Notes under the pieces: model-generated | Databases searched by the model: none | Told to the model about the DNA's origin: nothing | The model's input: the letters and a program-made list of their open reading frames with translations, nothing else | Position numbers and translations under genes: made by a program | Part shown: positions 21,890 to 29,445 of the stretch, in pieces | How positions within the stretch are numbered: the stretch's first letter is position 1 | How the letters are laid out: every line of letters starts with the position of its first letter | Assembly (NCBI RefSeq): GCF_030852425.1 | Contig: NZ_NSDM01000001.1 | Span: 682,001 to 746,000, forward strand | Direction: 5' to 3' | Source of the DNA: Saccharothrix longispora | GTDB lineage: Bacteria; Actinomycetota; Actinomycetes; Mycobacteriales; Pseudonocardiaceae | DNA length: 64,000 bases

Positions 21890-22720
21890 GTGACTCCACC
21901 CGAGAAGCCAGAGGACAAGACCGCGGTGATCACCCGGCCCGGCGCGGAGCCGAAGCCGGCCGAGGGCGCCGAGAAGCCGGCGGTCGCCGCCTCGGAGGTG
22001 TCCGAGAAGTCCGAGACGCCGTCGGGCGCGGCGGACGGCGAGGGCGTTCCGGACAGGGCGCAGGAGAAGGACGACCACCACACCGCCGCGCCCCCGCCGT
22101 GGGCGAGGGTGACGAGCGACCAGCAGTACGGCGAGGCGCAGCAGGTCGGTCCGGCCGACCTGATCGCCCCGCCGGAGCAGCGGACGACCGAGGTGCCGTC
22201 GCCGGCGTACCCGGCGAACGACCCCGACACGGTCGCGGTCGCCCGACCGGTGGTGACCGGTTCGGCCGCCCCCGGCGGGGCTCGCACGCAGGTGAACCTC
22301 GGGCAGAACGGCCGGCCGGCCGGTACGGGGTCGGCGTCGTCCCGCCGGCCCGGTCGCGGACCCCGGCGGGCGAGCCTCCAGGTCAAGCGGGTCGACCCGT
22401 GGTCGGTGCTGAAGCTCGCGCTGGTGCTGAGCGTGGCGCTGTTCTTCGTGTGGCTGGTGGCGGTCGGCGTGCTGTACGGCGTGCTGAACGGCATGGGCGT
22501 GTGGGACAAGATCAACAACACCGCCAACGACCTGCTCCAGGGCAACGAGCCGAGCGGTGACCCGCTGATCAGCGCGGGTCGCGTGTTCGGCGTGGCGGCG
22601 ATCGTGGGCGCCGTGAACATCGTGCTGTTCACGGCCCTCGCGACCGTCGGTTCGTTCGTCTACAACGTGTCGGCCGACCTCGCGGGCGGCCTGGAAGTGA
22701 CCCTCTCCGAGAGGGAGTGA
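21890..22720 (+). CDS. DUF3566 membrane protein downstream of gyrA
   Basis: 276 residues from GTG 21890. Residues 1-165 are a disordered Pro/Glu/Ala-rich cytoplasmic arm. The C-terminal domain (about 166-276) matches DUF3566: KRVDPWSVLKLALVLSVALF, then VGVLYGVLNGMGVWDKINNT and AAIVGAVNIVLFTALATVGS, giving two membrane helices. The mycobacterial counterpart is Rv0007, always next to gyrA. Function is unknown; a link to division and cell-wall complexes has been suggested for the family. Confidence 0.88.
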   Translation: MTPPEKPEDKTAVITRPGAEPKPAEGAEKPAVAASEVSEKSETPSGAADGEGVPDRAQEKDDHHTAAPPPWARVTSDQQYGEAQQVGPADLIAPPEQRTTEVPSPAYPANDPDTVAVARPVVTGSAAPGGARTQVNLGQNGRPAGTGSASSRRPGRGPRRASLQVKRVDPWSVLKLALVLSVALFFVWLVAVGVLYGVLNGMGVWDKINNTANDLLQGNEPSGDPLISAGRVFGVAAIVGAVNIVLFTALATVGSFVYNVSADLAGGLEVTLSERE

Positions 22721-22726
22721 CCCGAT

Positions 22727-22756
22727 TTGGGGCCGCGGCGGGACGTGTTGTAAGGT
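22727..22756 (+). promoter_or_regulatory. Probable promoter of tRNA-Ile
   Basis: TTGGGG (22727-22732) and TAAGGT (22751-22756) are spaced by 18 bases and lie 17 bases before the tRNA 5-prime end. Confidence 0.5.
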
Positions 22757-22773
22757 TCTCGTCGTTGCCCCAA

Positions 22774-22847
22774 GGGCCTATAGCTCAGACGGTTAGAGCG
22801 CTTCGCTGATAACGAAGAGGTCGGAGGTTCGAGTCCTCCTAGGCCCA
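22774..22847 (+). tRNA. tRNA-Ile (anticodon GAT)
   Basis: 74-base cloverleaf: acceptor GGGCCTA pairs with TAGGCCC, discriminator A at 22847, anticodon stem CTTCG/CGAAG with loop CTGATAA and anticodon GAT at 22808-22810. The T-loop GGTTCGAGTCC is normal. CCA is not encoded. Confidence 0.97.
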
Positions 22848-22882
22848 CCGGAAGTTCGACGGCATCGCAGAGGGGAATCGCC

Positions 22883-23002
22883 GTGAAGAAGATCATCGCA
22901 CTCGTTGCAGTCGCTGGTGCGGTCCTGTTCTTCGTCAAGCGCAACCGCTCGGCGAAGGCCGACGCGGACCTGTGGCGCGAGGCCACGGCTCCCACCGCCT
23001 GA
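22883..23002 (+). CDS. DLW-39 family small membrane protein
   Basis: Exactly 39 residues from GTG 22883, lying between tRNA-Ile and tRNA-Ala. The sequence begins MKKIIALVAVAGAVLFFVKR (one membrane helix with positive flanks) and continues to ADADLWREAT, which is the DLW motif that names this actinobacterial family. AGGGGAATC upstream may serve as ribosome site. Function is unknown. Placement between these two tRNAs downstream of gyrA is conserved in the phylum. Confidence 0.85.
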   Translation: MKKIIALVAVAGAVLFFVKRNRSAKADADLWREATAPTA

Positions 23003-23038
23003 CCCGCGAGGGCGGTCCCATCTGCCGCCCCTCGTGAG

Positions 23039-23111
23039 GGGGACGTAGCTCAATTGGCAGAGCACCGCCTTTGCAAGGCGGGGGTTAGGGGTTCGATTCC
23101 CCTCGTCTCCA
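23039..23111 (+). tRNA. tRNA-Ala (anticodon TGC)
   Basis: 73-base cloverleaf: acceptor GGGGACG pairs with CGTCTCC (one G-T), discriminator A at 23111, anticodon stem CCGCC/GGCGG with loop TTTGCAA and anticodon TGC at 23072-23074. CCA is not encoded. Confidence 0.97.
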
Positions 23112-23118
23112 CGCTTCG

Positions 23119-23147
23119 ACGGCCCGCACTCCACGAGTGCGGGCCGT
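23119..23147. terminator. Terminator after tRNA-Ala
   Basis: Perfect 13-bp stem ACGGCCCGCACTC with three-base loop, ending in GTTCGTGGTTTTC. It closes the gyrA-tRNA side and faces the minus-strand DoxX gene. Confidence 0.85.
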
Positions 23148-23249
23148 TCGTGGTTTTCCGGGGCCGCACGTCTTGTCCGGTCCGGCGCACGGCACCGACA
23201 GCGAGGCCCGCACCCGGTGCCGCTGGGTGCGGGCCACGTGCTGCCTCTG

Positions 23250-23669
23250 CTACGCGTTCACGAGGGTGTGCTCCTGCCTGCGTCGAGAGGCGATCACCTT
23301 GTCCACGGCCCACGAGCCGGGACCGGTGAACGCCAGCAGCAGGAACACCCACGCGTACACCGCGGCGAGCTCACCCTTGTTCTGGATGGGCAGTAGCCCG
23401 GCGGGCTGGTGCACCACGAAGTACGCGTAGGCCATTGCCCCGGACGAGATCAGCGCGGCGACGCGGGTGCCGAGGCCGATGACGATCAGCGCGCCACCGA
23501 CGAACTCGATCAGCCCGGCCGGCCCGGCAGGCCAGTCGGTGATCGACACAGCACCCTTCGAGCCCAGCACGCCGAACAACTTCTGCGCGCCGTGGCACAT
23601 GAACAACACGCCGACGACGATCCGGAACACGGCGATTGCGTGGTCGCGACCGCGGTCAAGAACGTTCAT
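23250..23669 (-). CDS. DoxX family membrane protein
   Basis: 139 residues from ATG 23669. Four hydrophobic segments are visible: IAVFRIVVGVLFMCHGAQKL, LIEFVGGALIVIGLGTRVAA, SSGAMAYAYFVVHQ and LAAVYAWVFLLLAFTGPGSW. The motif RIVVGxLFxxHGxQKLFG is the DoxX signature. Mycobacterial DoxX works with a thiosulfate reductase and superoxide dismutase in redox stress, but many family members are uncharacterised. Convergent with the tRNA-Ala unit. Confidence 0.88.
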   Translation of the reverse strand: MNVLDRGRDHAIAVFRIVVGVLFMCHGAQKLFGVLGSKGAVSITDWPAGPAGLIEFVGGALIVIGLGTRVAALISSGAMAYAYFVVHQPAGLLPIQNKGELAAVYAWVFLLLAFTGPGSWAVDKVIASRRRQEHTLVNA

Positions 23670-23795
23670 GCGAACTCAGTCCTTCACAGCAGGGGCGGCC
23701 GGCAGGGTAAGGACAACCTAACGGGGATGACGCAGTGTGCCTAGATGGTCACCCTGTCGAAACAGTGTCGAACCTTCTGGTTGACTGGCGGCCCT

Positions 23796-24347
23796 ATGAA
23801 CCGAGTGCTGCTCACCGCCCTGCCTTCCCTGCTGGTCCTCGGCGCGCTCGCCGCGTGCGGCGGCGCCGCCGAACCGACTGCGGCCACACCCGCGTCCACC
23901 AGCGCCGCGGCGGCCGTCACGACGACCACGCCCGCAGGCCCGCCCCCCGCGCCGGAGCCCACCCGCGACGGCCAGTGCCCGTACCTGGAGAACTCCGTCG
24001 TGCAGGAGGCCAACGGGCAGATCGTGCGCAAGGTCAGGCTGTCGGCCGACCAGCCGGACCCGGCCTGCTTCTTCTACGCGGACGGCACCGAGGTCCAGCT
24101 GTCGGTGTGGGTGTTCCACGGCGACCCGGCGACGGCGGAGGCCGTGGTCGACCGCGCCACGCCGGTGGCCGACTCCAACCCCGCGACGGAACCCGCCGGG
24201 TGGGAGGGCGGCTCGCTCTCCACCGGCACGGGCGCGGTGTACGCGGTGGCGAAGGGCGGCGACGCGGTCGTGGTGACCAGCAACCAGAAGCAGACGATCA
24301 AGGCCCGCCAGATCGTCAAGGCGGTCGTGGCGAACCTGGGCCTCTGA
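23796..24347 (+). CDS. Secreted lipoprotein, DUF2020-like
   Basis: 183 residues from ATG 23796. A type II signal peptide MNRVLLTALPSLLVLGALAAC ends in a lipobox (LAAC) with Cys at residue 21, followed by a Thr/Ala/Pro-rich linker. The folded part begins CPYLENSVVQEANGQIVRKV and contains DQPDPACFFYADG, matching DUF2020 lipoproteins as I recall that family. Expected on the outer face of the membrane; function unknown. Divergent from doxX. Confidence 0.75.
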   Translation: MNRVLLTALPSLLVLGALAACGGAAEPTAATPASTSAAAAVTTTTPAGPPPAPEPTRDGQCPYLENSVVQEANGQIVRKVRLSADQPDPACFFYADGTEVQLSVWVFHGDPATAEAVVDRATPVADSNPATEPAGWEGGSLSTGTGAVYAVAKGGDAVVVTSNQKQTIKARQIVKAVVANLGL

Positions 24348-24368
24348 GCCCGCGCCGGGCACGGCGAT

Positions 24369-24397
24369 GCGCCCGACCCGGGGAACGGGTCGGGCGC
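24369..24397. terminator. Bidirectional terminator between convergent genes
   Basis: Perfect 12-bp stem GCGCCCGACCCG with a five-base GGGAA loop, between the lipoprotein gene (plus) and the coiled-coil protein gene (minus). Confidence 0.85.
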
Positions 24398-24412
24398 GGG
24401 GTGCCGCTTCGG

Positions 24413-25087
24413 TCAGCTTCGGCTGCGGTCGGAGATCTGGCCGTTGCGGGCCGCGTGCTCGCGCACGGGCTCGGTGGCGGTCGCCGTGGCCCTGGCGGTC
24501 GTCGCGGTCCCGACGTCGGTCCCGCTCACGGTGCCGCTCACGGTCTCGGTGCCGGTGTCGGTCGTGGGTTCCACGACCTCCTCCAGGTGCACCTCCTGCG
24601 GGCGCTTGGTCAGGGCGAGGTAGCCCGCCACCGCGGCGGCGGCGAACACGCCCAGGACCCACGGCCACCGGCGGTGCTTCGGGGCCTTCCCCGCGGCCAG
24701 CTCCCTGCGCGCCTGCTCGGCGGCCTTGCGCACGTCCTTCGCGCGCACCTTGGCCTCCTTGCGGGCCAGCTCCGTGGCCTTCGCCACGTCCTTGCGGACG
24801 ACCTTGGCCCTCTTCGCGAGCTGCTTGCGGCTGCGGCGGGTCGACTTCTCGACCTCCTCGGCCTTCTCGACCAGCACGCCCGCCTTGTCGGCGATGACCC
24901 CGCGGACGTAGTCCCTGGTCACGCCGCGCTCGGCGAGCTTGCCCTCGGCGCGCTCCGCGAGCTGCGCGGCGACGTCAGCACTGGCGTGACCAGCACGGAC
25001 GGCACCGAGCCGAGCGGCGCGCACTGCCTTGCCGACCGACTCCCCGGCACGCTCCCCGACCCGGGCCATGGTGTCCACCTCGTTCAT
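24413..25087 (-). CDS. Coiled-coil single-pass membrane protein of unknown function
   Basis: 224 residues from ATG 25087, chosen because CTGGAG lies six bases upstream; an in-frame ATG at 25117 would add ten residues. The N-terminal 140 residues are alternating Lys/Ala/Glu (KAVRAARLGAVRAG, then KAEEVEKSTRRSRKQLAKRA) and should form a long, basic coiled coil. One membrane helix follows (WPWVLGVFAAAAVAGYLAL), then a Thr/Glu/Val-rich extracellular tail with repeated TVSGT and ATA units. No family was recognised. Divergent from ppiA. Confidence 0.75.
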   Translation of the reverse strand: MNEVDTMARVGERAGESVGKAVRAARLGAVRAGHASADVAAQLAERAEGKLAERGVTRDYVRGVIADKAGVLVEKAEEVEKSTRRSRKQLAKRAKVVRKDVAKATELARKEAKVRAKDVRKAAEQARRELAAGKAPKHRRWPWVLGVFAAAAVAGYLALTKRPQEVHLEEVVEPTTDTGTETVSGTVSGTDVGTATTARATATATEPVREHAARNGQISDRSRS

Positions 25088-25182
25088 GTCGCGCTCCAGA
25101 AGCCGTCGGTCAGTCATGCCCCAGGCAATACCCATCCTGCCCCTTCCCCAACCACCGCGCCCGGTGATGGCACGATGGGGTA

Positions 25183-25731
25183 GTGGCAGACAGCAACGAA
25201 TCGTTCGTCGGGACCAAGGTGACGGCGACCCTGCACACCTCGCAGGGCGACATCCGCATCAACCTGTTCCCCGACCACGCCCCCAAGACGGTGGCGAACT
25301 TCGTCGGCCTGGCGGAGGGCACGAAGTCCTACACCGACCCCAACGCGAAGGGCGGGAAGTCCGGCCCCTTCTACGACGGCTCGGTCTTCCACCGCGTCAT
25401 CGCGGGCTTCATGCTCCAGGGCGGTGACCCGACGGGCACCGGCCGCGGTGGCCCCGGCTACAAGTTCGCCGACGAGTTCCACCCGGAGCTCCAGTTCAAC
25501 AAGCCGTACCTGCTGGCCATGGCGAACGCCGGCCCCAACAGCAACGGCTCCCAGTTCTTCATCACGGTCGCGCCCACCACGTGGCTGAACTTCAAGCACA
25601 CGATCTTCGGCGAGGTCGCCGACCAGGAGTCCCGCAACGTCGTGGACGCCATCGGCTCCGCGCCGACCGGCGCCGGCGACCGCCCGGTCACCGACGTCGT
25701 CATCCAGAAGGTCTCGGTGGAGCGGGCCTGA
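25183..25731 (+). CDS. ppiA: Peptidyl-prolyl cis-trans isomerase (cyclophilin)
   Basis: 182 residues from GTG 25183. No signal peptide, so cytoplasmic. The cyclophilin core is complete: FHRVIAGFMLQGGDPTGTGR carries the catalytic arginine (VFHRVI), followed by GPNSNGSQFFITVAPTTWL with the Q-F/N-Q-F-F substrate pocket. It speeds proline isomerisation. The mycobacterial Rv0009 (ppiA) is at the same place. Its TGA is directly followed by the GTG of the rhomboid gene, implying coupled translation. Confidence 0.97.
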   Translation: MADSNESFVGTKVTATLHTSQGDIRINLFPDHAPKTVANFVGLAEGTKSYTDPNAKGGKSGPFYDGSVFHRVIAGFMLQGGDPTGTGRGGPGYKFADEFHPELQFNKPYLLAMANAGPNSNGSQFFITVAPTTWLNFKHTIFGEVADQESRNVVDAIGSAPTGAGDRPVTDVVIQKVSVERA

Positions 25732-26622
25732 GTGGCCGACTCGCCGATCACCCCGCCGCCCGGTGACCCGATCGGGGCGCGGCCAGGCCAGGAGGCCTGC
25801 CCGCGCCACCCCGACCGGGTCACCGGCCTGCGGTGCACCCGCTGCGAACGGCCGGCGTGCCCGGAGTGCCTGCGCGAGGCGTCCGTCGGCTACCAGTGCG
25901 TCGACTGCGTGAACGAGGGCAGGCGCACCACGCGCACCGCCCGCACGTTCGTCGGCGCGGAGTTCATCGGTCCGAAGACCCTGGTCACACCGCTCCTGAT
26001 CGCGGTCAACGTGCTGATGTTCGTGATCACCGCCGTGCAGTCGGGCAGCCTGGTCGACAACGCGCGCGGCTCGTCGCTGTTCCAGGCGCTGGTGATGTGG
26101 ACGCCCGCCGTCGCGATCGAGGACGAGTGGTGGCGGCTCGTCACGTCCGGGTTCCTGCACTTCGGGCCCGCGCACCTGGCGTTGAACATGATCGCGCTGT
26201 ACGTGCTGGGCCGTGACCTGGAACCGGTGTTCGGCAGGCTCCGGTTCACCGCCGTGTACTTCGTCTCGCTGCTCGGCGGCGGTGTCGCGGTGTACCTGTT
26301 CGGGGCGACCCTGTCGGCCGTCGCGGGCGCCTCGGGCGCGGTGTACGGCCTGATGGGCGCGATGCTGGTGGCCGTGCTGCGGCTCAAGCTCAGCCCCGGG
26401 CCGGCGCTCGGCGTGATCGGCCTGAACGTGGTGCTGAGCTTCACGCTGCCCGGCATCTCGCTGCTGGGCCACCTCGGTGGTCTGGTGATCGGCGCGGCGC
26501 TCACCGCCGGGCTGGTCTACGCGCCCGCGCGGAAGCGGGACACCTACCAGGCCGTCGTGATCGCCGGGGCCGTCGTGCTGCTGGTGGTGCTGGTGTTCGT
26601 GCGGACCGGGCAGTTGCTCTGA
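25732..26622 (+). CDS. Rhomboid family intramembrane serine protease with N-terminal zinc-binding motif
   Basis: 296 residues from GTG 25732. Residues 23-60 carry a B-box-like metal motif (ACPRHPDRVTGLRCTRC, then CPECLREASVGYQCVDC). The rhomboid domain has six or seven membrane segments: the catalytic Ser is in AGASGAVYGLMGA (GxSG) and the catalytic His in GHLGGLVIGAALT; HLALNMIALYVLG is the conserved first-half helix. It cleaves membrane substrates that are unknown here. Confidence 0.95.
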   Translation: MADSPITPPPGDPIGARPGQEACPRHPDRVTGLRCTRCERPACPECLREASVGYQCVDCVNEGRRTTRTARTFVGAEFIGPKTLVTPLLIAVNVLMFVITAVQSGSLVDNARGSSLFQALVMWTPAVAIEDEWWRLVTSGFLHFGPAHLALNMIALYVLGRDLEPVFGRLRFTAVYFVSLLGGGVAVYLFGATLSAVAGASGAVYGLMGAMLVAVLRLKLSPGPALGVIGLNVVLSFTLPGISLLGHLGGLVIGAALTAGLVYAPARKRDTYQAVVIAGAVVLLVVLVFVRTGQLL

Positions 26623-26637
26623 CGCGCGGCCGGTGGT

Positions 26638-27051
26638 TCAGGGACGCAGGGCGTGCAGGACGTCGGCGACGTCGCGCGGGTCCGTGCCGAGGTCCAGCCG
26701 GGTGAGGACGAACAACTGCTCGTCCTCACCGCGCTGCCAGTCCAGCTCCAGCGTCGGCGTCTCCCGGCCGAGGCGGCGGTTCGTCACCAGGCGGACCTTC
26801 ACCTCGTGCCACGGGAGCGGGTGCGCGCCGCCGAGGGTGCGCACGGTCAGGCCGGCGTCGTCCACCGACAGCCGGGGGCGGACGTACGTGCCGTAACCGG
26901 CGGCGGCCAGCAGCAGCAGCGTGGCCACCCCGAGGAACAGGCGGGTCATCGGGGTCGAGCTGAGGACCGTGACCAGCAGCGACACGGCGGCCAAGCCCCA
27001 GGCGAGGCCGATCATCCCCGGTTGCGGGGACCAGGATCGGGGTGGGTTCAC
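26638..27051 (-). CDS. PH-domain (bPH-like) membrane protein, Rv0010c-like
   Basis: 137 residues from GTG 27051 (MNPPRSWSPQPGMIGLAWGL). Two hydrophobic segments lie near residues 13-30 and 38-55 (LFLGVATLLLLAAAGYGTYV), followed by a PH-like beta domain with LSVDDAGLTVRTLGGAHPLPW and LELDWQRGEDEQLFVL. The gene order ppiA-rhomboid-this-crgA resembles mycobacterial Rv0009-Rv0011c, where Rv0010c is a small membrane protein. Function unknown. Convergent with the rhomboid gene (15-base gap). Confidence 0.8.
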   Translation of the reverse strand: MNPPRSWSPQPGMIGLAWGLAAVSLLVTVLSSTPMTRLFLGVATLLLLAAAGYGTYVRPRLSVDDAGLTVRTLGGAHPLPWHEVKVRLVTNRRLGRETPTLELDWQRGEDEQLFVLTRLDLGTDPRDVADVLHALRP

Positions 27052-27071
27052 GCTTCCGAGTCTCCCGTACT

Positions 27072-27142
27072 TGTGGACAACCGGAGGCCTGGACCGGCGC
27101 TTGTGCAATGAGGCGCAAAGTTGTCCACAGGAGTTGTCCCCA
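27072..27142. promoter_or_regulatory. DnaA-box cluster between the PH-domain gene and crgA
   Basis: TGTGGACAA at 27072-27080 (perfect TTGTCCACA on the minus strand), TTGTCCACA at 27121-27129 (perfect, plus strand) and TTGTCCCCA at 27134-27142 (one mismatch). The cluster holds as many consensus boxes as oriC and lies 14 kb from it, just upstream of the PH-domain gene and downstream of crgA. Confidence 0.7.
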
Positions 27143-27213
27143 TTGGGGATGACTTACAGCGGTGTTCTTCGGTGACGCCCCGGTGAGCGGAGTGGACGAA
27201 CGGTGGACGCGGA

Positions 27214-27244
27214 ACGGCCCGGACGTGGTGCACGTCCGGGCCGT
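27214..27244. terminator. Terminator after crgA
   Basis: Perfect 14-bp stem ACGGCCCGGACGTG with a three-base loop, 22 bases downstream of the crgA stop on the minus strand. Confidence 0.85.
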
Positions 27245-27266
27245 CGGCCACGTGGCGTAGCGCCGG

Positions 27267-27533
27267 TCAGCGCCACTTCATGGTCATCAGCAGACCGACG
27301 ATCATCAGGGCGAAACCGATGCCGAAGTTCCAGGACCCGAGGTCCATCATCACCGGGACCTTGTCGCCCGCGATGTAGTTGACCACCAGCCACGCGAGGC
27401 CCAGCAGCATGAAGCCGAGCATCACGGCGATGTAGACCGGGTGTGAGGGCCCCGCTGCCTTGACCTTCACCGGGGTGCGGCGATCGGCAGGCGCCGTGTA
27501 GACGGCCTTCTTGCGGACCTTGGACTTGGGCAT
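27267..27533 (-). CDS. crgA: Cell division protein CrgA
   Basis: 88 residues from ATG 27533 ([19 protein letters not shown]). The basic N-terminus and two membrane helices ([22 protein letters not shown] and [20 protein letters not shown], given in part) match CrgA, which places FtsZ-ring partners and recruits PBPs and CwsA in mycobacteria and controls septation in Streptomyces. GAGGACAGC upstream serves as ribosome site. Divergent from the sortase gene. Confidence 0.97.
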   Translation of the reverse strand: MPKSKVRKKAVYTAPADRRTPVKVKAAGPSHPVYIAVMLGFMLLGLAWLVVNYIAGDKVPVMMDLGSWNFGIGFALMIVGLLMTMKWR

Positions 27534-27670
27534 GCTGTCCTCGCCTGACGGGTGGATAGGTCTCCAGTGGCGCGGGTTCACGACCACTGCTGGATGAACA
27601 CGTTAACGTAACCAAGCAGGTCGCTAAAGCGGCGTGTAGTTCTGGAACGTTCGGCACGGGAGGTCTTCCG

Positions 27671-29284
27671 GTGAGCTACGACCCGCCTCCGCCGCAAGGC
27701 GGCCCGTCGGGCCGGTCGCCACGACCCACGCCCCACCCGGACCAACCGCCCCGGGAGCACGTCCCGCCGGGCGCCCGGCACGGCCGGCCACCCACCCCAC
27801 CAGCGGGTTTCGACCGACCGCCGACCCCGCCGGGCGGTCTCGCGCGGCCCGGCACCCCGCCGGCGGGCGTCCCCCACCCCGACCGCGCCAGGGGGCCCGA
27901 ACGTCCCCCGACACCGCCCGCGGGCTTCGACCGACCGGGTCCGCGGGCCCAGGAGCGCCCTCGGACCCCGCCGGGTGGATTCACTCGTCCGGGCCAATCC
28001 GAGGGGCCTCCGGCCCCGCCGGTCCCCGGCTTCGACCGCCCCGGTGCCGGCGCGCCCGGTCGTCGCGCCCCGCACGGGACACCTCTTTCCGGGGACCTGG
28101 GCGCCCGCCTCGGCGACGGCCCGCCCCCCGGTGCCGTTCCCGGCCCCGGACCGCGCGGACCGCGCCCCGGCGCCGTTCAGCCCGGCGCGGTGCCTCCCGG
28201 TGGTGTTCAGCCCGGTGGTGTTCAGCCCGGTGGGGTGCCGCACGGTGGCGCGCGTCCCGGTCCCGCGCGGGACGCCGACGCCACCCGGTACACGAACGCG
28301 TTCTCCGGCAGCCTGCCCCCGCCGCCCGGCGTCCGCCGCCCTCCTCTCCGCCCCCGACCGGTGGACCCGCCCACGGAGGTCATCGCCCGCGTCGAGGACG
28401 ACCAGGACGAGTACGACGACGAGTACTACGACGACGACTACTACGACGACGAGGACGACCACGACGGGGGAGCCGCGGACCGGCCGGCCCTCCCGCCGGA
28501 GAGCGCGGCCCGCAAGTCCGTCCGCGCGGTCGGCGAGCTGCTGATCACGGCGGGCCTGGTGATCCTGCTGTTCGTGGTCTACGAGGTCTACGTCACCGAC
28601 CTCATCTCGGCCGGCAAGCAGGACGACGCCACGGTCGCGCTCGACGAGCAGTGGAACGCCGACACGGTCGAGGTCGACCCCGAGCGGCAGGTCAAGTACG
28701 ACCTGCTGGACGGCCAGGCGTTCGCGAAGATGTACATCCCGGTCTTCGGGCCGGACTACAAGTTCTCGATCGTCGAGGGCACCACCGACAAGGACCTGGA
28801 GATCGGTCCCGGCCACTACAAGGGCACCGCGCTCCCCGGCGACCCCGGCAACTTCTCGGTCGCGGGCCACCGGGTCGGCAAGGGCGCCCCGTTCAACGAC
28901 CTCGACCTGCTGAACTCGTGCGACGCCATCGTGGTCGAGACGCAGGCGCAGTGGTTCGTCTACCGGATGCTGCCGAAGGCCGACGAGGTGGCCGGCTGGG
29001 CCGAGCGCCAGTCGATCCCCCGCTGCGAGAAGGTCTCGCCGCTGGGCGCGCCGTACGACAGGACGGTCGGCCAGGAGATCGTGCTGCCCTCGCAGGGCGA
29101 GGTGATCAGCCCGGTCCCGTACTTCGCCGGCGAGATCCCGGTCGCGCAGCAGGCGGCGCTGATGACGCTCACCACGTGCCACCCGCAGTTCTCGGACAAG
29201 CAGCGGCTGATCGTGCACGCGGTGCTGACGATGAGCTACCCGAAGGCACCCGGGTTCGTGCCGGAAGAGATGAAGGAGAGCTGA
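27671..29284 (+). CDS. Class E sortase with long disordered N-terminal region
   Basis: 537 residues from GTG 27671 with GGAGGT upstream. Residues 1-235 are Pro/Gly-rich with repeats such as RPPTPPAGFDRP and PGGVQPGGV. Residues about 240-270 form an acidic Tyr/Asp stretch (DEYDDEYYDDDYYDDEDDHD). A membrane helix (LLITAGLVILLFVVYEVYV) follows and the sortase domain has catalytic His in VAGHRVGKGAPF, Cys in LMTLTTCHPQFSDKQRLIVH and Arg in KQRL. Class E sortases anchor LAXTG-type proteins to peptidoglycan. Confidence 0.93.
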   Translation: MSYDPPPPQGGPSGRSPRPTPHPDQPPREHVPPGARHGRPPTPPAGFDRPPTPPGGLARPGTPPAGVPHPDRARGPERPPTPPAGFDRPGPRAQERPRTPPGGFTRPGQSEGPPAPPVPGFDRPGAGAPGRRAPHGTPLSGDLGARLGDGPPPGAVPGPGPRGPRPGAVQPGAVPPGGVQPGGVQPGGVPHGGARPGPARDADATRYTNAFSGSLPPPPGVRRPPLRPRPVDPPTEVIARVEDDQDEYDDEYYDDDYYDDEDDHDGGAADRPALPPESAARKSVRAVGELLITAGLVILLFVVYEVYVTDLISAGKQDDATVALDEQWNADTVEVDPERQVKYDLLDGQAFAKMYIPVFGPDYKFSIVEGTTDKDLEIGPGHYKGTALPGDPGNFSVAGHRVGKGAPFNDLDLLNSCDAIVVETQAQWFVYRMLPKADEVAGWAERQSIPRCEKVSPLGAPYDRTVGQEIVLPSQGEVISPVPYFAGEIPVAQQAALMTLTTCHPQFSDKQRLIVHAVLTMSYPKAPGFVPEEMKES

Positions 29285-29442
29285 TGTACGGGTGGATCTG
29301 GCGGCACCTGCCGGGACCGCTGCCCGTGCGCGTCCTGGAGGCCCTGGTGCTGGTCGCCGGGGTGGTGGCGCTGCTGATGTTCGTGGTGTTCCCGTGGGCG
29401 GAGCCGAAGCTCCCGTTCAACAACGTCACCACCCCGCAGTAG
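29284..29442 (+). CDS. Small membrane protein downstream of the sortase
   Basis: 52 residues; ATG 29284 overlaps the sortase stop (TGATG). One helix (VLEALVLVAGVVALLMFVVF) and a conserved tail WAEPKLPFNNVTTPQ. Such a short protein beside class E sortase and trpG is common in actinobacteria; its role is not known. Convergent with the reductase gene, three bases away. Confidence 0.85.
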   Translation: MYGWIWRHLPGPLPVRVLEALVLVAGVVALLMFVVFPWAEPKLPFNNVTTPQ

Positions 29443-29445
29443 GAC

